This document shows positions 25,915 to 38,732 of a stretch of 64,000 nt of DNA, in pieces. The stretch covers positions 434,001-498,000 of the forward strand of contig PHCE01000002.1 in NCBI GenBank assembly GCA_002840765.1, in the 5' to 3' direction. Origin of the DNA: Betaproteobacteria bacterium HGW-Betaproteobacteria-7 (GTDB lineage: Bacteria > Pseudomonadota > Gammaproteobacteria > Burkholderiales > Rhodocyclaceae). The position numbers were made by a program, and so were the translations under genes. Each line of letters opens with the position of its first letter. The stretch's first letter is position 1. Below the pieces are notes generated by a model, which saw only the letters and a program-made list of their open reading frames with translations, did not search any database and had not been told where the DNA came from.

Positions 25915-26688
25915 CTATGACGACAAAGCAAAAGTATCCCAGGCGAACTTGATGATCAGAACGCCGACCACCAGCAGGAAAACTTTGCGGACAAACGCAC
26001 TGCCATGGCGCAGGGCCAGCCAGGTGCCGGCCACGGAACCGGCAACATTGGCTACCGCCATGCATACGGCGAGCAGCAGCATGATGTAGCCGTTGGGCAG
26101 GAAATAGGCGAGCGCGGCAAGATTGGTGGCGACATTGACCACCTTGGCACCGGCCGAGGCATGCAGGAAGTCAAAACCAAAGAAGCGGACGAACAGGAAA
26201 ATCAGGAAACTGCCGGTACCCGGCCCGAAAAAACCATCGTAAAAGCCGATCACGCCGCCCAGCAGGACGGCGTAGAACAGTTCGCGATGACCGCTATGAG
26301 CCGGCCGGTGCACCTGGCCGAAATCCTTGCGAAACAGCGTATAGGCGGCGGCACCGATGAGCAGGACGAGGATCAGCGGGCGCACCGCATCCTTGGGCAG
26401 CCAGGCGACCGCCGCAGCCCCGGCATAGGAGAGCAGGAAAGCGGCGATGGCCGCCGGCAGGATGGTGCGCCACGGCATCTTCACCTGACGGGCATAGCGC
26501 CAGGTGGCATTGGCGGTACCGAAGACGCTGGCAAACTTGTTGGTGCCGAACAGCGTTGCCGGAGCGGTACTGGGGTAGGCGGCGAACAGCGCCGGAATCT
26601 GGATCAGCCCGCCACCGCCGACGACGGCATCGATGGCGCCGGCAATGAAGGCGGCAAAGACAAGGGCAAATAAAAGACTGTCGGGCAT
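25915..26688 (-). CDS. TSUP-family (TauE/SafE) membrane exporter
   Basis: A 257-residue membrane protein with about eight hydrophobic segments and the duplicated TSUP motifs: GAIDAVVGGGGLIQIPAL at residues 17-34 with GTNKFAS after it, and the second repeat GVIGFYDGFFGPGTGSFL near residue 140. YfcA-like members are linked to export of sulfite or other small sulfur and organic anions; the cargo is not evident here. The start is next to a divergent promoter region shared with the MlaE-like gene at 26845. Confidence 0.9.
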   Translation of the reverse strand: MPDSLLFALVFAAFIAGAIDAVVGGGGLIQIPALFAAYPSTAPATLFGTNKFASVFGTANATWRYARQVKMPWRTILPAAIAAFLLSYAGAAAVAWLPKDAVRPLILVLLIGAAAYTLFRKDFGQVHRPAHSGHRELFYAVLLGGVIGFYDGFFGPGTGSFLIFLFVRFFGFDFLHASAGAKVVNVATNLAALAYFLPNGYIMLLLAVCMAVANVAGSVAGTWLALRHGSAFVRKVFLLVVGVLIIKFAWDTFALSS

Positions 26689-26743
26689 GCGTTTGGAATT
26701 GGCGGGCTGGCGGGCGGCATCCGGCCCGGCAAAAGCGTGTCAA

Positions 26744-26749
26744 TATACT
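26744..26749 (+). promoter_or_regulatory. possible -10 element of the MCE operon
   Basis: TATACT occurs in the short AT-rich patch of the 156-base gap between the divergent TSUP and MlaE-like genes. No good -35 is seen at the right distance on the plus strand. Apart from this box the gap shows nothing except a 20-codon ORF at 26777-26839 with no family features. Confidence 0.3.
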
Positions 26750-26844
26750 GCCTCGGTACCTTTCACGGGCCCACGCATGAACAAATTCTTCATTGCCCTG
26801 CTGCCGGCTTGTCTGGTCGACGGGATGTCCCGAGCCTGAAGTTG

Positions 26845-27594
26845 ATGGCCGGGACCTCCTCCAGCGCCAGGATGCGCAGCCAGCGCTGGCTGAAACGCCA
26901 GGGCCGCCTGGCCGGTTTTTCCGCTCTCTCCGTGGTCGCCGCACTATCGCCGGCCAGCTATGACCGGATTACCGGACGCGGCTTGGCCGGCATGCTCTGC
27001 CTCGGCGCCTGGCAGATGCTGCCCGGCTATCTGCTGGCCAGCATCCTGATCAGCACCGTACTCACCCGCATCGTCGCCGTCACCGCCGCCAGTTACGGCT
27101 TGTCGCACCTGGCCCTGGAAGCCATCGTCCGTGTCCTCGTCCTCGAACTGATCCCACTGGCCGCCGCCCTATTCGTCGCCCTGCGTGTCGCGCCGGTGAC
27201 CATGCAGCGCCTCGGCCGGCCGGCCGGCGATCCACCGCCCGCCTATCGCGACCTGATTCCTTACACCGTCGGCAGTGCCGGCGCGGTCATCGTCCTCGCC
27301 GTGCTCAGCGGCATCAGTGCGCTGGCCGTCGCTTATCTGGTGGTGCATGGCATCAGCCAGTGGGCTCTCGCCGATTACGCCCGGCTGATCGGTCAAGTTT
27401 TCGATCCAACCATGGCAGCTGTTTTTTCCATCAAGCTGATGCTGTTCGCCGTTGTCGTCGGCATCGCCCCGACAACGGTCGCCCTCGACGCCGGTCCGCT
27501 TGATCCGGTCGTCCGCCAGATGCGAGTCATGGCCCGCCTGCTGCTGATGCTGATGGTGATCGAAGCCACCCTGCTGATCCTCCCCCGTCTCTAG
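26845..27594 (+). CDS. MlaE-family ABC lipid transporter permease, divergent
   Basis: A 249-residue membrane protein with five or six hydrophobic segments, resembling MlaE/YrbE permeases. The segment VRVLVLELIPLAAALFVALRVA (around residue 95) aligns with the conserved RELGPVLTALLVAGRVG block, but the key RELGP is reduced to LELIP, so the protein is divergent. It lies directly upstream of an MCE-domain gene. ATG 26845 is chosen; TTG 26842 and ATG 26872 are alternatives, none with a strong ribosome binding site. Confidence 0.75.
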   Translation: MAGTSSSARMRSQRWLKRQGRLAGFSALSVVAALSPASYDRITGRGLAGMLCLGAWQMLPGYLLASILISTVLTRIVAVTAASYGLSHLALEAIVRVLVLELIPLAAALFVALRVAPVTMQRLGRPAGDPPPAYRDLIPYTVGSAGAVIVLAVLSGISALAVAYLVVHGISQWALADYARLIGQVFDPTMAAVFSIKLMLFAVVVGIAPTTVALDAGPLDPVVRQMRVMARLLLMLMVIEATLLILPRL

Positions 27595-27601
27595 GAAAAC
27601 A

Positions 27602-28522
27602 ATGCCCCCCGCCGACAACCAGCTGCCGCCACCAGACATTCCCAACGCTCCGCTGAAAGCTGCCGGCTTGCTCCTGGTCACGCTGCTCGCCATCGTTGCC
27701 TTCGTGCTCTTCGTCATGCAGGCCCGCGGCGTTTTTCAGCCGACCCAGCGCCTGTTGCTGGTTGCCGAGAGTGCAGAAGGCGTTGCCGTCGGCAGCACCC
27801 TGACCTTTTCCGGCTTTGCTATTGGCCGCGTCGTGCGCATTGAACTGGGCGACGACGGCAAGGCCCATCTCCATATCGAAGTGCCAGTTGCCGATGCCCG
27901 CTGGCTGCGTACTTCCTCAGTTTTTACGCTGGAACGTGGTGTCGTCGGCGGTGCCAGCCTGCGCGCCTTCTCCGGCCTGCTCGAGGATCCGCCCCTACCC
28001 GATGGCGCCCGGCGCGACGTTTTGAGCGGCGATGCCTCGGCCGGCATACCGCAGCTGGTGGCCAGCATCCAGCAACTGGTCATCAACCTCGAACGTCTGA
28101 CAGCCGAGCAATCGACCCTTTCAAGCACACTGGAAAACCTGCAAAAATTCAGCGGTGCACTCAACGGTCGTCACGGCGCCCTTAACGCTCTGCTCGGCAG
28201 CGAGAAGAACGCCCGCCAGGTCATCGAAGCGCTGGAACGGGCCAATGCCCTGCTGACCAAGGCCGATGCCCGACTCTTCGGCCGCGACGGCCTGATGGAC
28301 AAAGCCGAGCTATCCGTTGGCGAACTCGCCCAGTTACTCGGCGAAGCGCGCAACGCCCTGAAAAAGGCCGACGCCATACTCGGCAACGTCAATGAGGCCA
28401 GTAGCGATCTCGATATGCTGCGCAACGAGGTGGAAGCGACCCTGCGCCGGGTCACCGCACTGACCGAACAATTGAACCAGAAATGGCCCTTTGCCCGCGA
28501 ACGGGAGCTGAAACTGCCATGA
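27602..28522 (+). CDS. MlaD-family MCE domain protein
   Basis: A 306-residue protein: cytoplasmic proline-rich N-terminus, a transmembrane segment at about residues 19-39, an MCE domain (about 45-125; AEGVAVGSTLTFSGFAIGRVVRIEL) and a long helical C-terminal region with heptad-like leucine spacing (130-300). MCE proteins form hexameric rings or needles that shuttle lipids between membranes; the helical tail suggests a periplasmic tube. It is followed by an overlapping lipoprotein gene, the typical membrane-MCE-lipoprotein order. Confidence 0.9.
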   Translation: MPPADNQLPPPDIPNAPLKAAGLLLVTLLAIVAFVLFVMQARGVFQPTQRLLLVAESAEGVAVGSTLTFSGFAIGRVVRIELGDDGKAHLHIEVPVADARWLRTSSVFTLERGVVGGASLRAFSGLLEDPPLPDGARRDVLSGDASAGIPQLVASIQQLVINLERLTAEQSTLSSTLENLQKFSGALNGRHGALNALLGSEKNARQVIEALERANALLTKADARLFGRDGLMDKAELSVGELAQLLGEARNALKKADAILGNVNEASSDLDMLRNEVEATLRRVTALTEQLNQKWPFARERELKLP

Positions 28523-29157
28523 AATTTTATCTTGGCCTGTTGCCGGCAATCTTCCTCGTCGCCTGCGCCGGCACTTCCTCCCCCAGTTGGTTGCTGGAAA
28601 CCGATGCCGCGTTGTCTGCCTATCACGCCGCCTATCTGAACGGTAACGAACGCGTCGCCGCCCGCGAACTGGCGCTGGCTCGCCGTGAAGTCGGGCGCAC
28701 CGGCGATGCGATGTTGATGGCTCGCGTCGAACTGTCCGTTTGTGCTGCCCAAACCGCCAGCCTGGCCGGCACAGGCTGCCCGGCCTTCACCCCTCTAGCC
28801 ACCGACGCCGGCGATGCCGAACGGGCCTACGCGGCTTACCTGGCCGGTGAAAGCTTCACCGTTGATCAATTGCCGGCCAGCCAACGCCAGGCCTGGACTA
28901 GTGGCCAGACCAGCGATCTGGCAGCAATTGCCGATCCACTATCGCGTCTGGTCGCTGCTGGCGTGTTGTGGCGGCATCGACGTCTGGCTGATGAGGGGTA
29001 TGCCCTGGCGACGGAAACAGCAGCCGGGCAGGGCTGGCGCCGGGCCTTGCTGGCCTGGTTGGCTGCCGATCGTGAACGCTTGCTGGCAAAAGGCGATGTT
29101 CCTTCTGCCACTAGCCGGCAACGGCGCATCGAACGTATCGTCGATTCGGCACGCTGA
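28519..29157 (+). CDS. putative MCE-associated lipoprotein
   Basis: A 212-residue lipoprotein with lipobox VACA (cysteine at residue 17 after FYLGLLPAIFLVA). The rest is alanine-rich and helical (AYHAAYLNGNERVAARELALARREVG), with no family that I recognise. It overlaps the MlaD-like stop by four bases (ATGA), so it is probably the outer-membrane partner of the MCE protein, similar in position to PqiC or MlaA-type components (inference). It ends at the left edge of the origin-like region. Confidence 0.7.
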   Translation: MKFYLGLLPAIFLVACAGTSSPSWLLETDAALSAYHAAYLNGNERVAARELALARREVGRTGDAMLMARVELSVCAAQTASLAGTGCPAFTPLATDAGDAERAYAAYLAGESFTVDQLPASQRQAWTSGQTSDLAAIADPLSRLVAAGVLWRHRRLADEGYALATETAAGQGWRRALLAWLAADRERLLAKGDVPSATSRQRRIERIVDSAR

Positions 29158-29409
29158 AAGCGCCTGACTTGGTTCTTTAATAAGAACTATAAATAAAAGG
29201 ACTATGAAGACTATATCAGTAACAGTTCTGTGGATAAGTCAAATAGTTAACATCGTTTCAAAGGTTTAAGTCGACTATTTAGAGGCGGCAAAGGCACTGA
29301 ATGTCCTGTGGAGCAAATGTGCACCGTTTTGACCAAGTGCCCAAATAGTCATTTGCCCCACAAAGCACGGACAGCTTGTGCACAGGTTTGCCCACAGGCA
29401 GGAGAGGGT
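29158..29409. other. candidate replication origin region A (left of mnmE)
   Basis: The 252-base gap contains a perfect DnaA box (TGTGGATAA, 29229-29237) and near-consensus boxes at 29307-29315 (TGTGGAGCA), 29376-29384 (TTGTGCACA) and 29388-29396 (TTGCCCACA), next to an AT-rich tract at about 29173-29260 that could unwind. Almost the whole region is an inverted, diverged copy of the dnaA-dnaN intergenic region. The flanking genes are mnmE, transcribed leftward so that its 3' end borders this region, and the MCE lipoprotein gene. Confidence 0.6.
29173..29386 (+). repeat. inverted repeat copy A of the dnaA-dnaN intergenic segment
   Basis: Pairs in inverted orientation with 34845-35057. Exact matches include TAATAAGAAC, AGACTATATC and the 17-mer AACAGTTCTGTGGATAA (29221-29237). 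A second block at 29358-29386 matches 34845-34873 at 24 of 29 positions, and the spacing between blocks is about the same (105 versus 107 bases). Copy A even keeps a decayed version of the first codons of dnaN on the minus strand, with the start codon lost (ATAG for ATGG). Confidence 0.85.
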
Positions 29410-30780
29410 CTATTTGCCGATGCAGAAACGGCTGAAAATGACGCCGAGCAGGTCATCGGCGGTGAATTCGCCGGTAATTTCGCCGAGCGCCTGTTGGGCC
29501 AGGCGCAATTCCTCGGCAAAGAGTTCGAGAGCCGGCAAGCGTCCTTCGACGACGGCGCGGGCGGCAGCGACGTGTTCCTGAGCCGTGGACAGGGCGCGCA
29601 GATGGCGCTCACGGGCAATGAAGACATCCTCGGTCTGATGCCAGCCGGCAATGCGCAGCAGCTCATTGCGCAGCAGTTCGATGCCCAGGTTGGCCTTGGC
29701 TGACAGCGAAATGGCGACGGCGTCGCCATGCGCATCATGTTCGTCGTGGCGTTCCGGCGTTCGAGCGGCAAGATCGATCTTGTTATAGACGGTGATGCGC
29801 TGCAGACGGCTCGGCAGGCGCGAGAGGATCTCGCGGTCGGCGGCGCTGATGCCTTCACGGGCATCGACCAGCAGGAGCACCACGTCAGCGCGCTCAATTT
29901 CCTGCCAGCTGCGTTCGATACCGATTTTCTCGACGACATCCTCGGTGGCACGCAAGCCGGCGGTATCGATAATATGCAACGGGATGCCTTCGATCTGGAT
30001 GGTCGAGCGCAGGGCATCGCGCGTGGTGCCGGCAATCGGCGTGACGATGGCCAGGTCGTCGCCAGTCAGGCGATTGAGCAGCGAGGACTTGCCGACATTG
30101 GGCTGGCCAGCGATGACGACGTGCAGGCCCGATTGCAGCAGTTTGCCCTGGCCGGCACGGTCGAAAATCTCGGCCAGTTTCAGTTGCAGGCGTTGCAGTC
30201 GACCGAAGGCATCGGCGGCCTTGAGGAAATCGATGTCTTCCTCGGGAAAGTCGAGTGTTGCTTCGACCAGCATGCGCAGATTGATCAGTTCGTCGGTCAG
30301 GCCGTGGATGGCTTTCGAGAACTCTCCCTGCAGCGAGCGCACGGCCGAGCGGGCGGCACTGGCCGTGGCAGCGTCGATCAGATCGGCGACGGCTTCCGCC
30401 TGGGCCAGGTCGAGCTTGCCGTTGAGAAAAGCGCGGCGGGAAAATTCGCCGGGTTCGGCCAGGCGGGCACCGAGATCGAGACAGCGGGCGAGCAGCATCT
30501 GCATGACCACCGGGCCGCCGTGGCCCTGCAGTTCAAGCACATCCTCGCCGGTGAAGGACTGCGGATTGGGGAAGTAGAGCAGCAGGCCGCTGTCGAGGGC
30601 ACTGCCGTCGGCCGCTCTGAACTCGGCCAGGGTGGCGTAGCGCGGCTGCGGCGTCTTGCCGGTCAGCGCCAAAGCAAAGGGCAGCAATTTGCTGCCCGAG
30701 ATGCGGATGACGCCGACACCACCACGGCCGGGGGCCGTGGCGATGGCGGCGATGGTGTCGGCGCTTGTTACACCGCCCAC
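29410..30780 (-). CDS. mnmE: tRNA modification GTPase MnmE
   Basis: A 456-residue protein with the full MnmE layout: N-terminal tetrahydrofolate-binding domain ([21 protein letters not shown]), helical domain, inserted G domain with the P-loop GQPNVGKSS, switch region GTTRD and NKID, and the C-terminal CIGK that carries the catalytic cysteine. With MnmG it installs the cmnm5 group on the wobble uridine of several tRNAs. It is the last gene of the leftward rpmH-rnpA-yidD-yidC-mnmE operon, four bases from yidC. Confidence 0.98.
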   Translation of the reverse strand: MGGVTSADTIAAIATAPGRGGVGVIRISGSKLLPFALALTGKTPQPRYATLAEFRAADGSALDSGLLLYFPNPQSFTGEDVLELQGHGGPVVMQMLLARCLDLGARLAEPGEFSRRAFLNGKLDLAQAEAVADLIDAATASAARSAVRSLQGEFSKAIHGLTDELINLRMLVEATLDFPEEDIDFLKAADAFGRLQRLQLKLAEIFDRAGQGKLLQSGLHVVIAGQPNVGKSSLLNRLTGDDLAIVTPIAGTTRDALRSTIQIEGIPLHIIDTAGLRATEDVVEKIGIERSWQEIERADVVLLLVDAREGISAADREILSRLPSRLQRITVYNKIDLAARTPERHDEHDAHGDAVAISLSAKANLGIELLRNELLRIAGWHQTEDVFIARERHLRALSTAQEHVAAARAVVEGRLPALELFAEELRLAQQALGEITGEFTADDLLGVIFSRFCIGK

Positions 30781-30783
30781 ACG

Positions 30784-32445
30784 TCAGGCCTTGGCGTCGT
30801 TCGCCGCCTTGCTGCCGGCTTCAATCATGCGCGTGATCTGCCACTGCTGGGCAATCGACAGCACGTTGTTGACCACCCAGTAGAGGACCAGACCGGCCGG
30901 GAACCAGAGGAACATGATGCCGAAGACGAAGGGCATGGCCATCATCACCTTGGCCTGGATCGGGTCCGGCGGCGTCGGATTGAGCCGCATCTGGATGATC
31001 ATCGAGGCAATCATGATCACCGGCAGGATGTAGTAAGGATCAGGCGAAGCCATGTCCTTGATCCACAGGATCCACGGCGCGTCGCGCATTTCGACGGCGC
31101 CGAGCAGCACCCAGTAGAGGGCAATGAACACCGGAATCTGGATCAGGATGGGCAGGCAGCCGCCGAGCGGATTGACCTTTTCCGTCTGATACAGCTTCAT
31201 CATTTCCTGGTTCAGACGCTGCTTGTCGTCGCCGTAGCGTTCCTTCAGCTGCATCAGGCGCGGCGTCAGCAAACGCATCTTGGCCATCGACTTGTAGGAA
31301 GTGGCCGACAGCGGGAAGAAAATGCCCTTGATGATCACCGTCAGTACGACGATGGCCCAACCCCAGTTGCCGACGATGCCATGGATGAACTGCAGAGCCC
31401 AGAAGATGGGTGCGGCGACGACAGTCAGCCAGCCGTAGTCAACGACCAGATCGAGACCAGTGGACACCTGCTTGAGCGCTGCCTGTTCCTGCGGACCGGC
31501 GAACAACGTGGCCTTGGCGGTGACGCTGGCACCCGGAGCGATTTCGGCCACCGGCACGATGACACCGGCCTGGTAGGCGTTGGCGTTGTCGAGCTTGCGC
31601 ATGTAGAACTCGCGCGGCGTCTTTTCCGTCGGCACGAAGGCGGCGACGAAATAGTGCTGGACCATCGCTACCCAGCCGTTGTCGGCGGTCTTGACGAATT
31701 TGGCGCTGTTCGAGGCAACGTCCGAGAAGCTCAGCTTCTGGTACTTGCCTTCCTCGGTGTAAACCGTCGGACCGGTATAGGTCATCATCATTGCCGATTC
31801 ACCGGCCGGCGCTTCGCCATCACGCTGAATCTGGAAATAGGCATGCGGGGCGATCGGCTGGGCGCTGCCGTTGGTGATTTCCCAGGTGACGTCGACGACG
31901 TAGGAATTGCGGCGGAAGGTCAGGATCTTGGCGACCTTGCTACCGTTGGCAGCGTCGGCTTCCAGGCGGACCTGCAGTTCGTCGGCGCCGTCGGCCAGCT
32001 CGTTCGTCCCGGCGACGCGGCGGAAAGTCGAGCGATGGGTCGGCAGGCCTTCGCCGATCAGGCCGCTCTGGGCGAAATACTGATGTTTGGCGTCGAAGAG
32101 GACAAAATTCTTCTCCTTGTCCTCCTGTTCCTTGTACTTGAACAGTTCGAGGCGAACGATGTCACCGCCCTGAGTGGAAATTGTCGCTTCCACCAGATCG
32201 GTGCGGACGGTGAAGGTCTCGCCAACGGCGGCCGGGGTTGCAGTTGCCGTCGGCGGCGTGACGCTGCCAGGCTGTAGACTGACCGAGGGACGTGGGGCGT
32301 CACCGCTCGCGGCAGCAGCCGGTGTTCCCGCGGCAGCGGCAACTTCGGCAGCCGGTTTCGGCTGGTTGTACTTCTGCCAGTTTTCCCACAGCAAAAAGCT
32401 GGAGAACGTGAAGATCATCACCAGGATCAGGCGTCGAGTGTCCAT
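30784..32445 (-). CDS. yidC: membrane protein insertase YidC
   Basis: A 553-residue insertase. The N-terminus MDTRRLILVMIFTF forms the first transmembrane segment, followed by a large periplasmic domain (about 60-340) and the conserved five-segment core (GWAIVVLTVIIKGIFFPLS, GGCLPILIQIPVFIALYW) with the hydrophilic-groove arginine region. It inserts and folds inner-membrane proteins with or without SecYEG. The start at 32445 is preferred over the upstream in-frame ATG at 32460 because it gives the canonical N-terminus. Confidence 0.98.
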   Translation of the reverse strand: MDTRRLILVMIFTFSSFLLWENWQKYNQPKPAAEVAAAAGTPAAAASGDAPRPSVSLQPGSVTPPTATATPAAVGETFTVRTDLVEATISTQGGDIVRLELFKYKEQEDKEKNFVLFDAKHQYFAQSGLIGEGLPTHRSTFRRVAGTNELADGADELQVRLEADAANGSKVAKILTFRRNSYVVDVTWEITNGSAQPIAPHAYFQIQRDGEAPAGESAMMMTYTGPTVYTEEGKYQKLSFSDVASNSAKFVKTADNGWVAMVQHYFVAAFVPTEKTPREFYMRKLDNANAYQAGVIVPVAEIAPGASVTAKATLFAGPQEQAALKQVSTGLDLVVDYGWLTVVAAPIFWALQFIHGIVGNWGWAIVVLTVIIKGIFFPLSATSYKSMAKMRLLTPRLMQLKERYGDDKQRLNQEMMKLYQTEKVNPLGGCLPILIQIPVFIALYWVLLGAVEMRDAPWILWIKDMASPDPYYILPVIMIASMIIQMRLNPTPPDPIQAKVMMAMPFVFGIMFLWFPAGLVLYWVVNNVLSIAQQWQITRMIEAGSKAANDAKA

Positions 32446-32476
32446 GAACGGCCCATGCAATCAAACATTTGTTGAA

Positions 32477-32686
32477 TCAGGGTACGGGATCGTACCCACC
32501 CGGATGCCAGGGATGACAGCGGCCAATGCGCTTTGCGCCCAGCCAGCCACCCTTGATGGCACCGTGTTTCCTTATTGCTTCCACCGTATATTCCGAACAG
32601 GTCGGCACATAGCGGCAGCTTCGCCCCATGAGCGGACTGATCGCATACTGATACACGCGGATCAGCCCGATCAACAGGCTTTTCAT
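32477..32686 (-). CDS. yidD: membrane protein insertion efficiency factor YidD
   Basis: A 69-residue YidD with all family features: [30 protein letters not shown] and [23 protein letters not shown], including the three conserved cysteines. It supports YidC-dependent insertion. The start overlaps the rnpA stop by four bases; gene order rpmH-rnpA-yidD-yidC is the classic one. Confidence 0.97.
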   Translation of the reverse strand: MKSLLIGLIRVYQYAISPLMGRSCRYVPTCSEYTVEAIRKHGAIKGGWLGAKRIGRCHPWHPGGYDPVP

Positions 32687-33054
32687 GATGCTTCCCGCGG
32701 CGGCGCGAACCGCTGCAGTTTTGCCAGCAGGGCAACAAAATCGTCGACCAGGACGCTGGCGTCAAGCGGAACCGGTTTCACTGCCAGACGAACGATCAGG
32801 TCGCAGGCTGGCAGACCGGCACGCCGCAGGCGAAACTGCTCGCGCAAAACCCGCTTGAAGCGATTGCGATCCACAGCCCTTTTCAGGAGCTTCTTGCCGA
32901 CCACCAGACCGAGTCTTGCATCGTCCGTGGCAGCAGGTCGTGGCTGATAGTGCAGCATCAGCAGCTTGCCGCGAATGGCCTTCCTGAAACCAAAAACGGA
33001 TGAGAACTCATCCGTTTTTGTCAGGCGATAGCGTCTGGCGAAGGTATGTTCCAC
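32683..33054 (-). CDS. rnpA: ribonuclease P protein component
   Basis: A 123-residue RnpA with the conserved RNA-binding motif [18 protein letters not shown] and the N-terminal [12 protein letters not shown]. The frame is open further upstream to 33243, but that stretch runs antisense across rpmH and is not family-like, so GTG at 33054 is taken as start. This gives the usual length and leaves a 17-base gap after rpmH. It binds the P RNA and improves 5' processing of tRNA precursors. Confidence 0.93.
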   Translation of the reverse strand: MEHTFARRYRLTKTDEFSSVFGFRKAIRGKLLMLHYQPRPAATDDARLGLVVGKKLLKRAVDRNRFKRVLREQFRLRRAGLPACDLIVRLAVKPVPLDASVLVDDFVALLAKLQRFAPPREAS

Positions 33055-33071
33055 CCCGCCGGACGTCCGGG

Positions 33072-33206
33072 TCAAACGCCCAGACGCTTGCGACCCTTGG
33101 CGCGGCGAGCAGCGATCACTGCACGGCCACCCTTGGTGCGCATACGAACCAGGAAGCCATGGGTGCGCTTGCGGCGCACGACCGACGGTTGATACGTGCG
33201 TTTCAT
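33072..33206 (-). CDS. rpmH: 50S ribosomal protein L34
   Basis: The 44-residue sequence begins [18 protein letters not shown] and ends KGRKRLGV, identical in pattern to bacterial L34. First gene of the leftward operon; a strong promoter lies at 33243-33272. Confidence 0.99.
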   Translation of the reverse strand: MKRTYQPSVVRRKRTHGFLVRMRTKGGRAVIAARRAKGRKRLGV

Positions 33207-33242
33207 GTTGGTAATCCCTTGATGTGCTAAGAAAAACGCGCA

Positions 33243-33272
33243 ATTACACCGCGTTAACACATGCTCTGTCAA
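33243..33272 (-). promoter_or_regulatory. rpmH operon promoter
   Basis: On the minus strand a perfect -35 TTGACA (33272-33267) and a -10 TGTAAT (33248-33243) are separated by 18 bases, followed by a short leader before rpmH at 33206. The arrangement is typical for the rpmH promoter facing away from dnaA. Confidence 0.75.
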
Positions 33273-33292
33273 GATCAATTATTTTCCAAAGC

Positions 33293-33323
33293 TGTGGATA
33301 ACTTTTGACGCGAAGGGTAGAAT
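33293..33323 (+). promoter_or_regulatory. dnaA promoter with overlapping DnaA box
   Basis: A perfect DnaA box (TGTGGATAA, 33293-33301) overlaps the -35 position (33295-33300) of a promoter whose -10 is TAGAAT (33318-33323). Binding of DnaA here would repress its own gene, the well-known autoregulation. The remaining leader up to 33441 is about 118 bases and contains a Shine-Dalgarno-like GGGGAGGAG at 33422-33430. Confidence 0.6.
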
Positions 33324-33441
33324 TCCGTCTTTGCCGGTTTGCCAAAGGCAGGCCGGAAATACACCAAAACAGTCTAAAAATCAAACAACTAAAAGTACCC
33401 GTGGGGGATTATTTCGCCGGCGGGGAGGAGCATCATCGTCA

Positions 33442-34830
33442 ATGGCCGGTTTCTGGGAATCCTGCTTGCATCGTTTTGAACAGGAGCTGCCAGCCCAGCA
33501 GTTCAACACCTGGATCAAGCCGCTGCGACTCGAAGGCGAGAACGCGGCGACGGAAGACGGCCTGCGTCTGATCGCGCCCAACAGCTTCATTCTGAAATGG
33601 GTACGCGACCGTTATCTGTCACGTATCGAGGACTACAGCCGCAGCTTCTTCGATGGCCCGGTCAACATTGTGCTGGTCATCGGCAGTGGTCGGGCGACGG
33701 TCGCTCGCAGCGAGTCACCGACAGGTGAGACGGCAGCCGGCGAAGCTCCGGCCAAGGCGGCCAAGCCGGCCAAAGTTGAAGAAAAATCTCGCGGCCGCGG
33801 CAGCAATTACGAGAAATCCCGTCTTTTCCATGCCTTCACCTTCGACAATCTGGTCGTCGGCAAGGCCAACGATCTAGCCCGCGCCGCCGCCATCCAGGTC
33901 GCCAACAATCCGGGCGGTGCCTACAACCCGCTGTTCATCTACGGCGGCGCCGGCCTCGGCAAGACTCACCTGATCCACGCCATCGGCAATACCATCGTCG
34001 GCGAGAATCCGGACAAGGTGGTGCGCTACGTGCACGCCGAGGATTACTACTCCGACGTTGTCCGTGCCTACCAGCAGAAATCCTTCGATACTTTCAAGCG
34101 CACCTACCGCTCGCTCGATGTACTGCTGCTCGATGACGTGCAGTTCTTCAACGGCAAGAACCGTTCGCAGGAAGAGTTCTTCTTCCTGTTCAACGCGCTG
34201 ATCGAAGCGCGCAAGCAGATCATCATCACCTGCGACACCTATCCGAAGGACATCAACGGTCTTGACGACCGCCTGGTGACCCGCTTCGACTGGGGTCTGA
34301 CGGTGCAGATCGAGCCGCCCGAGCTGGAAATGCGCGTCGCCATCCTGCAGAAGAAGGCCGAAGCCGAAGGCATCCGCCTCGACGACGAAGTCGCCTTCTT
34401 CATCGCCAAGCACCTGCGCTCCAATGTCCGTGAGCTCGAAGGTGCATTGAAGAAGGTGCTCGCCTATTCCTCGTTCCACGGCCGCGTCATCGCCCTGGAT
34501 CTGGCCAAGGAAGCGCTGAAGGATCTGATCGGCTCGGTGCGCAACGTCGGCATCGACAATATCCAGAAGACCGTCGCCGACTATTACAAGATCAAGGTCG
34601 CCGACCTGTTCTCGAAGAAGCGCACGCGCGCCATCGCCCGGCCGCGCCAGCTGGCCATGTGGCTGTGCCGCGAAGTCACCTCGCACAGCTTCCCGGAAAT
34701 CGGCGATGCCTTCGGTGGTCGCGACCACACCACGGTAATCCACGCGGTGAAAACTATCGATTCCTTGCGCCTCAAGGAAAACGAACTAAACCACGATCTC
34801 CACGTGCTGTTGCAGGTGCTCAAGGGATGA
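33442..34830 (+). CDS. dnaA: chromosomal replication initiator protein DnaA
   Basis: A 462-residue DnaA: N-terminal DnaB/DiaA-interacting domain ([25 protein letters not shown]), a variable alanine/lysine-rich linker (about residues 95-125), the AAA+ domain with Walker [10 protein letters not shown] and Walker B LLLDDVQF, and the C-terminal DNA-binding domain with the DnaA signature [24 protein letters not shown] in near-consensus form. Start ATG 33442 gives the normal N-terminus; the frame is open upstream to 33331 without similarity. Confidence 0.98.
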   Translation: MAGFWESCLHRFEQELPAQQFNTWIKPLRLEGENAATEDGLRLIAPNSFILKWVRDRYLSRIEDYSRSFFDGPVNIVLVIGSGRATVARSESPTGETAAGEAPAKAAKPAKVEEKSRGRGSNYEKSRLFHAFTFDNLVVGKANDLARAAAIQVANNPGGAYNPLFIYGGAGLGKTHLIHAIGNTIVGENPDKVVRYVHAEDYYSDVVRAYQQKSFDTFKRTYRSLDVLLLDDVQFFNGKNRSQEEFFFLFNALIEARKQIIITCDTYPKDINGLDDRLVTRFDWGLTVQIEPPELEMRVAILQKKAEAEGIRLDDEVAFFIAKHLRSNVRELEGALKKVLAYSSFHGRVIALDLAKEALKDLIGSVRNVGIDNIQKTVADYYKIKVADLFSKKRTRAIARPRQLAMWLCREVTSHSFPEIGDAFGGRDHTTVIHAVKTIDSLRLKENELNHDLHVLLQVLKG

Positions 34831-35040
34831 GCGCTGTCCATAAGCCTGTGGGCAAGTTGTCTGTACTTTGTGGAACAAACGGACTTTCCCCCTTTGTGGG
34901 AAAATTGTCCGGATTTCATCCACAGGCAATCCAGAGGCTTTCGCAGAGCCGAAAATAGATTGCAAGGTACTGAAAATAAAATGTTATTTATCGTTATCCA
35001 CAGAACTGTTCCCGATATAGTCTATAAAGGAATTTAATTT
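34831..35040. other. candidate replication origin region B (dnaA-dnaN intergenic)
   Basis: The 210-base gap has one perfect DnaA box (TTATCCACA, 34994-35002), an 8/9 box (TCATCCACA, 34916-34924) and 7/9 boxes at 34847-34855, 34869-34877 and 34895-34903, beside an AT-rich tract at 34955-35040. The perfect box overlaps the -35 position of a dnaN promoter (-10 TATAGT at 35016-35021). It is the inverted counterpart of region A. Either or both could be the functional oriC. Confidence 0.7.

Positions 35041-35057
<17 letters not shown>
34845..35057 (-). repeat. inverted repeat copy B (dnaA-dnaN intergenic segment)
   Basis: Diverged inverted partner of 29173-29386, as described for copy A. This copy is taken as the original because it is in the standard dnaA-dnaN position and runs into the intact start of dnaN (ATGGTTCTTATTAAAAG). 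Confidence 0.85.
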
Positions 35058-38707
<3,650 letters not shown>

Positions 38708-38732
38708 CGAAAAAAATTTTTCGGATATGTTT

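Noticed and set aside
26777-26839. Twenty-codon ORF beginning MNKFFIALLPACL
   Set aside because: It looks like a signal peptide start but ends at once, has no partner sequence downstream, and cannot be distinguished from chance.
29728-32277. Long plus-strand open frame (849 codons) opposite mnmE and yidC
   Set aside because: It is antisense to two certain genes, rich in Gln/His/Arg/Asp as expected for the complement of high-GC codons, and has no domain features.
33055-33243. N-terminal extension of RnpA across rpmH
   Set aside because: The 63 extra residues are antiparallel-frame readings of the rpmH region and absent from the RnpA family; GTG 33054 restores the normal length.
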